Assembly (NCBI GenBank): GCA_964492185.1
Contig: CAZBJH010000094.1
Coordinates: 1-13,974 of the forward strand
Length of the DNA: 13,974 nt
Direction of reading: 5' to 3'
DNA from: JAFGSZ01 sp964492185
GTDB taxonomy: Bacteria > Bacteroidota > Bacteroidia > Bacteroidales > UBA10428
Within the stretch, counting starts at the first letter, position 1, and every line of letters starts with the position of its first letter. Of this stretch, positions 8,614 through 13,974 are shown piece after piece. The notes below the pieces were generated by a model. It saw nothing but the letters and a program-made list of their open reading frames with translations, did not search any database and was not told where the DNA came from. The position numbers and the translations under genes are program-made.

Positions 8614-10374
8614 ATGAAAAAATATATATATATTGCTTTAATAAGTATTCTAATGTTTTCAGGCTGCGAAGATATTATTGATCCAGCCATAGAAAACTTT
8701 AAGGATATTGAACAAATGTATACCAATTCCGGGTATGCACAAGGTTTTATAGTGTCTGTATACGGTTTAATTCCCGGATATTATGATAACAATGATTATG
8801 CAACTGACGATGCAGTAACTAACCAGTTGGATAATAATTACCTGAAAATGGCAACCGGCTCATGGACTGCCTCAAATAATCCAGTTAACCAGTGGGATAG
8901 AGGATTCTCAGCCATTCAATATATTAATTTGTTTCTTGAAAATGTTGATGAAGTTCATTGGGCAGACGATACTTTGGCCGCCGATCTGTTCAATTCTCGA
9001 ATGAAAGGAGAGGCATTTGGATTACGTGCCCTTTTTATGTACCATCTGTTGCGTTCTCACGCTGGGTTTACTTCAGATGGAAGATTAATGGGTGTTCCCA
9101 TTTTAACAGAATTTCAAGATCCACAATCCGATTTCAACAATTCTCGTGCCACGTTCGAGGAATGTGTTCAACAGATTTATAGGGATTTAGATAGTGCAGA
9201 TTTGTATTTACCATTCGAATATGAAACTGTAAAATCTGAAGATGAAATTCCCGAACGGTTTTGGACTGATTCATTGACCGTAGAACAATATAACCGTGTG
9301 ATGGGACATTTTTCCCGTCAGTTGTTTAATGGGCTTATTGCGCAATCCATTCGTTCCAGGACTTCTCTATTAGCCGCGAGCCCGGCTTTTCAGGACCCTG
9401 GTAATACAACCGGGTGGGAAGATGCCGCGAACGCTGCTGCTGTAGTTGTTGACTATTGGGGTGGGCCCAGCGGGTTAGCTGCAAATGGACACTTATATTA
9501 TACTAAAAATGTTGACAATCTTTCAGGGGGTAAAAATCCACCTGAAATTATTTGGAGAGAGAACATCAGTACCAATAACACTACACAAGAATCACAAAAC
9601 TTTCCACCAACACTATTTGGATCTGGTAATATGAATCCAACACAAAACTTGGTGAATGCCTTTCCTATGGAAAATGGATACCCCATTTCAGATGCTAATG
9701 CAGTTTATAACCCATCCAATCCATATGCCGAAAGGGATCCTCGTTTATCGGCGTATATTATTTATGATAGCAGTATTGTCGGCACTTCAAATTCATTGAT
9801 ATTAACAGGTAGTCAATCAGGTACCGATGATGGAATAAACATGATTGAAACCTCGACACGTACAGGCTACTACATGAAAAAACGACTGCGTATGGATGTT
9901 AATGTTAATCCATCCTCTATTACTGGAAAAACACATTACACACCCCGAATTCGTAGCACTGAAATATATCTTAACTATGCCGAGGCTGCAAATGAAGCAT
10001 GGGGACCAACCGGTCAAGGAAGTCATTCATATTCTGCTTACGATATCATCAATGCAATTCGTAAAAGAGCTGGTGTTGGCGTGAACAATGGCGATCCTTA
10101 TTTAGAGGAATGTAGAAACGATAAAGGAAAAATGCGTGAATTAATTCGTAACGAAAGACGTTTGGAACTTTGTTTCGAAGGTTTTCGTTTTTGGGATATT
10201 CGTCGTTGGAAAGTCAATCTGAATGAAACAGCAAAAGGCATGAATCCTTCTAGTTCATACACTGTTTTTGATGTAGAAAAGCGTTCTTATTCCGATTATA
10301 TGTTTTATGGCCCTATCCCCTATTCCGAAATATTAAAGTATAGAAACTTAGAACAGAATCAAGGATGGGAGTAA
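8614..10374 (+). CDS. xusD: SusD/RagB-family surface glycan-binding lipoprotein (XusD-like)
   Basis: Lipoprotein partner of the second SusC. The signal peptide MKKYIYIALISILMFSGC gives lipidated Cys18. The N-terminal SusD domain runs to about residue 300 and includes FGLRALFMYHLLRSHAG and an EECVQQIYRDLDSADLYLP segment. The C-terminal domain has EIYLNYAEAANEAWG, IINAIRKRAGVG and the signature ELIRNERRLELCFEGFRFWDIRRWK from about residue 508. It ends LEQNQGWE. At 586 residues its length is normal. It differs clearly from the first SusD of the operon in its N-terminal half, so the two pairs are not a recent duplication. Glycan specificity cannot be read from the sequence; xylan is inferred from the operon order. 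Confidence 0.93.
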   Translation: MKKYIYIALISILMFSGCEDIIDPAIENFKDIEQMYTNSGYAQGFIVSVYGLIPGYYDNNDYATDDAVTNQLDNNYLKMATGSWTASNNPVNQWDRGFSAIQYINLFLENVDEVHWADDTLAADLFNSRMKGEAFGLRALFMYHLLRSHAGFTSDGRLMGVPILTEFQDPQSDFNNSRATFEECVQQIYRDLDSADLYLPFEYETVKSEDEIPERFWTDSLTVEQYNRVMGHFSRQLFNGLIAQSIRSRTSLLAASPAFQDPGNTTGWEDAANAAAVVVDYWGGPSGLAANGHLYYTKNVDNLSGGKNPPEIIWRENISTNNTTQESQNFPPTLFGSGNMNPTQNLVNAFPMENGYPISDANAVYNPSNPYAERDPRLSAYIIYDSSIVGTSNSLILTGSQSGTDDGINMIETSTRTGYYMKKRLRMDVNVNPSSITGKTHYTPRIRSTEIYLNYAEAANEAWGPTGQGSHSYSAYDIINAIRKRAGVGVNNGDPYLEECRNDKGKMRELIRNERRLELCFEGFRFWDIRRWKVNLNETAKGMNPSSSYTVFDVEKRSYSDYMFYGPIPYSEILKYRNLEQNQGWE

Positions 10375-10403
10375 TTATTAATTAATTTTTTAATTATTGA
10401 AAA

Positions 10404-11432
10404 ATGAAAGAATATAAAATAATATTAGTTTTGGCGGTTGTGGTTTTTGTGCTCGCATCTTGCGAAAACAAGGATATAACTTATCCCGATTTTGAATCCC
10501 ATATTGTCTACTTCGCGAATCAATATCCTGTTAGAACTGTAGTTCTTGGGGAGGATTTATTTGTTGATAATTCTTTGGATAATGAACACAAAGTAATGAT
10601 TAAGGCTACCTTGAGTGGTGCACGCGATAATACAGGTAATGTTGAAATAGATTTTATGGTTGAAGAATCACTTTGCGATGACAGGTATTTTGAAGGAACG
10701 GATTCAGTAAAAGTTGTTCCAATGCCATCTAATTACTACCAATTGGCAACCAACAAGATATCCATTACTCCGGGAAATATCCTGGGTGGGGTTGAGGTGC
10801 AATTAACCGATGCATTCTTTGCAGACAGCAGTTCATTGCTTAATACCTATGTTATCCCCTTGATATTGACAGATGTCGAAGGTGCAGATTCCATCTTACA
10901 GGGATTACCATTAGTTGAAGACCCAAACCGTTGTATAGAAACAGATTGGAGCGTTCTCCCTAAAGACTTTGTTCTATATGCTATAAAATATGTAAATCCA
11001 TGGCATGGGAATTATTTAAGAAGAGGGGAAGATGTGGTTGATAATAATGGTTCCACAACTACAGAAATCCGTCATGAAGAATTCGAGGAAGACAATGAAG
11101 TTGTAAGCATTTCAACAAATTCTTTAGACGAGTGCACACTGCCTTTAAGTGTTCGCCCGGATGGGGGAAGAAAAATAGACTTTGAACTGATTTTAACCTT
11201 TGCTGAAGATGGAACTTGTAGCATTTCAGGCAATTCCAGTAACATTGTAATCTCAGGGACTGGTAAATTTGTTTTGGATGGTGAAAAAAACAGTTTTGGA
11301 GGCTTAGATCGAAATGCACTCTATCTGGATTATACTGTAGAGATTTTGAACAGAAACATTGATTATTCAACCAAAGATACTTTGGTTGTGCGGGACAGGG
11401 GGATTAAACCTGAATACTTTAGTGTGTTTTAA
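10404..11432 (+). CDS. xusE: DUF1735/DUF5627-type surface glycan-binding lipoprotein (XusE-like)
   Basis: Probable extra surface glycan-binding protein (SGBP) of the xylan system. The lipobox VLASC makes Cys20 the lipidated residue. Residues about 27-160 resemble the BT_3987-type DUF1735 N-terminal beta-sandwich (HIVYFANQYPVRTVVLGED at the start, VIPLILTDVEGAD at the end). Residues about 186-342 form a second beta-rich domain containing YVNPWHGNYLRRG (196-208), which I associate with DUF5627. The length of 342 residues is usual for this architecture. It lies 29 bases after the second susD and before the GH10 gene, the place of XusE in Prevotella and of the xylan-binding SGBP in Bacteroides xylan PULs. 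The C-terminal domain holds several aromatic residues (W200, Y204, F226), but no catalytic motif is visible. Domain names are from memory of the families. Confidence 0.85.
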   Translation: MKEYKIILVLAVVVFVLASCENKDITYPDFESHIVYFANQYPVRTVVLGEDLFVDNSLDNEHKVMIKATLSGARDNTGNVEIDFMVEESLCDDRYFEGTDSVKVVPMPSNYYQLATNKISITPGNILGGVEVQLTDAFFADSSSLLNTYVIPLILTDVEGADSILQGLPLVEDPNRCIETDWSVLPKDFVLYAIKYVNPWHGNYLRRGEDVVDNNGSTTTEIRHEEFEEDNEVVSISTNSLDECTLPLSVRPDGGRKIDFELILTFAEDGTCSISGNSSNIVISGTGKFVLDGEKNSFGGLDRNALYLDYTVEILNRNIDYSTKDTLVVRDRGIKPEYFSVF

Positions 11433-11474
11433 GAAAACAGATGAAACATGGACTATTTAAAATAATCCGTTTAA

Positions 11475-11533
11475 TGTTAGTTTCTAATATTTATGTTTAT
11501 TTAATAAATATATTATTCTTATGGACACTAACA
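11475..11533 (+). promoter_or_regulatory. Nested hairpin in the gap before the GH10 gene
   Basis: The 126-base gap between the xusE-like and GH10 genes is the widest in the operon. It contains an outer inverted repeat TGTTAGT (11475-11481) with ACTAACA (11527-11533) and an inner one ATATTTAT (11487-11494) with ATAAATAT (11504-11511), the latter with a 9-nt loop. TATGTTTA at 11492-11499 resembles the -7 box TAnnTTTG with one mismatch, with TTTA 18 bases upstream. Possible roles are RNA processing or stability, partial attenuation, or an internal promoter giving the enzyme its own expression level. No U-tract follows, so it is not a standard terminator. Confidence 0.3.
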
Positions 11534-11558
11534 GTTTTAACGACTAATATATAATATA

Positions 11559-13697
11559 ATGAAAAATATAAAAAGATTACTTTTTGCAGCGGCACTTACT
11601 GCTACATTTTTTTCATGTGTAGAAGAATATGATGTAGGTTATATGCCAGAAAAACCTGATAATGTAGAATTGGATGAGTTTTTAAATGGTTATGATTTAT
11701 TGCCATCCTATATAGATTACAACACCAACCCTAACTTCAAATTAGGTGTATCGGTAACATTTGATGAATTTCAGAAGAAAGAAGTAGGGTATAGTTTGAG
11801 ATGTTCTAATTTCAAAGAATTAACAACTTTTAATGAAATGATGCATGGATCATTGGTATCGGCAGATGGCAGCATGGACTTATCATTTTTAACATCATTC
11901 ATGAATGATGTTAAAGAAGCAGAACTTTCCTTATATGGTCGATCATTATGTTGGCACGCTAATCAAAACACAGCATACTTAAATTCATTATTGGATTCAA
12001 CCGTGTTTAGTACGCCAACATCTCCCAATTTATTAAACAAATCAGGACTTATAGATGCCTCATTTAACGGTTGGGTTCAAACCAATAGTGGCGCTGGGAT
12101 TTCTATTGTTGAATATGCCGGTGAACAATCAATCAAACTAGTGTCCAGTGCAAATTCTTCTACGCCTGAAAGCCTGAGGCTTTCTTCTCCGGAAATTACA
12201 GTTGAAGATGGACACGAATATGAATTTGTAATGTTCATTTTATCGGATTCTATAGGTGAGGGAAGAATTGCATTTGAAGGATTGATTAATAATAATCCTG
12301 AAATTGATTGGACAGGAAGTGGAACCCCATCATTAACATTTTTAACTAAAGTGGGATGGAATAGAATTTCATTTCGGATCAATGAATTTACAGAAAATAA
12401 CATTAAGTTTCATTTTGATTTAGGGTATAGGCCCAATGTTTCATATTTCATCAATGTCGCTGGTTTAACAGTTGTTGATCTTGATAGTGAAGTTTCAAAT
12501 GATGATGAAATATTCATTGAAAGTGAAGATGCTGCCGAAAAAGGTTCAACATGGCAACAATTCACAGATGCCGATGCTTCCAATGAAGCATATATGCTTG
12601 TTCCAAATGATGTTGCAAATGTAAATCTCACAAATACAAGTGAAATTACAGATGATGACGTGTTGAAGTATAATTTCAATGTCGGTACCGAGGGTGAATA
12701 TAACTTATGGGTACGAGCCGCACCGGAAACAGATGACTTTCCTAATGACGATTCTTTTCATTGCAATTTCGACGATAGTACTTGGACTACCTTCAATAAT
12801 TCAGTTACAAGTTTAGAATGGACTTGGTATTCAATAGGTAGTTATCTGTTAATTTCAGGAGATCATGTATTAACAATTTCCCGAATGGAAGATGGATTAA
12901 AAATCGACAAAATTTATCTTACCCAAACCTTAAATATACCTACAGGTAAAGGTATTGCACCTCTTGCATCAGAAGAGATCACTTTGCATGTTGAGGAAAA
13001 AGAAAAAGAAACTATTACTGCAAATGCTTTGGAAAATTGGATTTCAGGCATTTTAACAGCTTGTAAAGATAATATTACTTCTTGGGATGTGGTAATGGAA
13101 CCAATAGACGACGAAAATCCTGAAAATTTAAGAACCGGGGTGGATAAAAAAATGAGTGCCAATGAATTTTACTGGCAAGATTATCTTGGGAAAGATTATG
13201 CTGTGCTTGCTTTCAATCTGGCACGTAAATATGGTAATTCAGATGATTTATTATTTATCAACGATAATAACCTGGAATCAAACATAGACAAATGCAAAGG
13301 TTTAATCAACTATGTTGAATACATTGAAGGAAAAGACGCTAAGATAGACGGCATCAGTACGCAAATGCATATCAGCATAAATTCCGATAAGGATAAAATT
13401 GCTGAAATGTTCCAATTACTGGCCGCTACAGGTAAATCAATTAAAATATCTGAACTGGATGTGGCCTTAGATGATGATGTAAGCATAATAAATGCTACAG
13501 ATGAGGACTACATAGCACAGGCAGATATGTATCAATACGTTGTAGAGAAATATTTTGAGCTAATTCCTGCAAACCAGCGATATGGAATTACTATTTGGAG
13601 TCCGGTAGATACACAACAGCAACCGCTAGGTTTGTGGACACGAAATTATAAAAGAAAAAGAGCCTATGTTGGTGTTGCCGATGGTTTGTCAAAGTAA
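11559..13697 (+). CDS. GH10 endo-beta-1,4-xylanase-type lipoprotein with two carbohydrate-binding modules inserted in the barrel
   Basis: Predicted surface xylanase. The signal peptide ends FFSC, giving a lipidated Cys20 (a slightly weak lipobox). The GH10 barrel starts near residue 45 (FKLGVSV at 60-66, FNEMMHG at 91-97, YGRSLCWHANQN at 126-137), is interrupted at about 156-460, and resumes at about 485-710. The first insert (about 163-308) looks like a CBM4/9-type sandwich: GLIDASFNGW start, LSSPEITVEDGHEYEF, long final strands. The second (about 318-456) looks like a CBM6/35-type sandwich: IESEDAAEKGSTWQQF, GEYNLWVRA, EDGLKIDKIYLT. Acid/base Glu514 lies in WDVVMEP and nucleophile Glu632 in KISELDV; Gln602, His604, Trp680 and Trp693 are present. 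Three usual substrate-contact residues differ: Lys to Met95, His to Arg128, and the Asn before the acid/base to Met513. CBM insertion is known for Xyn10C-type enzymes of Prevotella and Bacteroides. Family certain; activity not assured given the substitutions. Confidence 0.9.
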   Translation: MKNIKRLLFAAALTATFFSCVEEYDVGYMPEKPDNVELDEFLNGYDLLPSYIDYNTNPNFKLGVSVTFDEFQKKEVGYSLRCSNFKELTTFNEMMHGSLVSADGSMDLSFLTSFMNDVKEAELSLYGRSLCWHANQNTAYLNSLLDSTVFSTPTSPNLLNKSGLIDASFNGWVQTNSGAGISIVEYAGEQSIKLVSSANSSTPESLRLSSPEITVEDGHEYEFVMFILSDSIGEGRIAFEGLINNNPEIDWTGSGTPSLTFLTKVGWNRISFRINEFTENNIKFHFDLGYRPNVSYFINVAGLTVVDLDSEVSNDDEIFIESEDAAEKGSTWQQFTDADASNEAYMLVPNDVANVNLTNTSEITDDDVLKYNFNVGTEGEYNLWVRAAPETDDFPNDDSFHCNFDDSTWTTFNNSVTSLEWTWYSIGSYLLISGDHVLTISRMEDGLKIDKIYLTQTLNIPTGKGIAPLASEEITLHVEEKEKETITANALENWISGILTACKDNITSWDVVMEPIDDENPENLRTGVDKKMSANEFYWQDYLGKDYAVLAFNLARKYGNSDDLLFINDNNLESNIDKCKGLINYVEYIEGKDAKIDGISTQMHISINSDKDKIAEMFQLLAATGKSIKISELDVALDDDVSIINATDEDYIAQADMYQYVVEKYFELIPANQRYGITIWSPVDTQQQPLGLWTRNYKRKRAYVGVADGLSK

Positions 13698-13776
13698 TTA
13701 ATTGATATTTAATTATAAACTTTAAGATTTAAATATTTTAATAGATTATTCTGTTTTTTTAGGTAACAGTTTTAAT

Positions 13777-13814
13777 AAACCTTGGAAGAATTGAATATAT
13801 TCTTCCAAGGTTTT
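13777..13814 (+). terminator. Strong rho-independent terminator after the GH10 gene
   Basis: AAACCTTGGAAGAAT (13777-13791) pairs perfectly over 15 bp with ATTCTTCCAAGGTTT (13799-13813) around a 7-nt loop, 79 bases after the GH10 stop. The 3' arm runs into a short T tract (13811-13814). This marks the end of the six-gene unit. The stem is nearly symmetrical with A residues on its 5' side, so it could also act on transcripts from the other strand. Confidence 0.85.
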
Positions 13815-13880
13815 GCTGACTAAAATATGTTTTGATTTAATGAAGTTGATAAATGCCACTGAAAGTAAATTAATTAATAG

Positions 13881-13974
13881 ATGAAATAAAAAGTAATAAT
13901 TTTTTTTGTAATCATATGTTTAAGTTTAAGTGGACTTCAGGGTTCAAACTGTTGGGAGGATGTAAACAACCTAG
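13881..13974 (+). pseudogene. Start of a downstream gene: signal peptide with an apparent stop at codon 3, cut by the window edge
   Basis: Reading from ATG at 13881 gives Met-Lys-stop (TAA at 13887-13889) and then, in the same frame, KVIIFFVIICLSLSGLQGSN followed by CWEDVNNL, open to the window end. This is a convincing signal peptide: a Lys, a hydrophobic core of about 15 residues and small residues near a likely cleavage site after LQG. No ATG, GTG or TTG lies in frame after the TAA. Either one AAA codon has become TAA (an expected start would be Met-Lys-Lys-Lys), or a sequencing error or unusual start is involved. It lies beyond the terminator, so it would have its own promoter. The protein family cannot be identified from so little. 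Confidence 0.35.

Noticed and set aside
11059..11370. 103-residue minus-strand open frame opposite the xusE-like gene
   Set aside because: Antisense shadow, Cys/His/Gln-rich peptide of low plausibility, no start context.
12077..12679. Two adjacent minus-strand open frames opposite the GH10 inserts
   Set aside because: They are antisense shadows of a gene with strong family motifs; the encoded peptides are Ser-rich and without recognisable domains.
1..13974. CRISPR arrays, tRNA/rRNA genes, invertible promoter repeats, phage or defence genes
   Set aside because: No regularly spaced repeats, cloverleaf-like segments, recombinase gene or defence domain could be found in reading the window.

Overview
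The window reads as a polysaccharide utilisation locus (PUL) from a member of the Bacteroidota. The evidence is the AT-rich DNA, two consecutive SusC/SusD outer-membrane pairs, Bacteroidota-style lipoprotein signals (a Cys within the first 25 residues) and A-rich, Shine-Dalgarno-poor translation starts. Every convincing gene is on the + strand. An anaerobic or marine relative of the Bacteroidales is plausible, but the window does not prove a genus.

Layout. Bases 1-154 hold a short palindromic element with terminal inverted repeats and a candidate 6-bp target duplication, resembling a MITE or an IS remnant. Bases 155-577 form a non-coding leader with weak promoter-like boxes and an inverted repeat. 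A compact operon follows: SusC-like transporter (578-3733), SusD-like lipoprotein (3746-5662), a second SusC-like transporter without the usual N-terminal extension (5741-8590), a second SusD-like lipoprotein (8614-10374), a DUF1735/DUF5627-type surface lipoprotein (10404-11432) and a GH10 endo-xylanase-type lipoprotein (11559-13697). A strong intrinsic terminator at 13777-13814 closes the unit. The last ~95 bases carry what looks like the signal peptide of another gene, with an apparent in-frame stop at codon 3, cut by the window edge.

The order susC-susD-susC-susD-lipoprotein-GH10 is that of the core xylan utilisation system (xusA-xusB-xusC-xusD-xusE-xyn10C) described in Prevotella bryantii and in gut Bacteroides. 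By that analogy the GH10 lipoprotein cuts xylan at the cell surface, XusE and the SusD proteins capture the fragments, and the two SusC channels import them into the periplasm with TonB energy. No regulator, debranching enzyme, xylosidase or inner-membrane transporter lies inside the window.

The system is a known type. The parts most worth a second look are in the GH10 protein: two different binding modules inserted in series into the catalytic barrel, and substitutions at three positions that normally contact substrate in the -1/-2 subsites, while both catalytic glutamates are kept. Other points are the structured 126-nt gap before the GH10 gene, the MITE-like element upstream, and the apparently broken gene start at the right edge.
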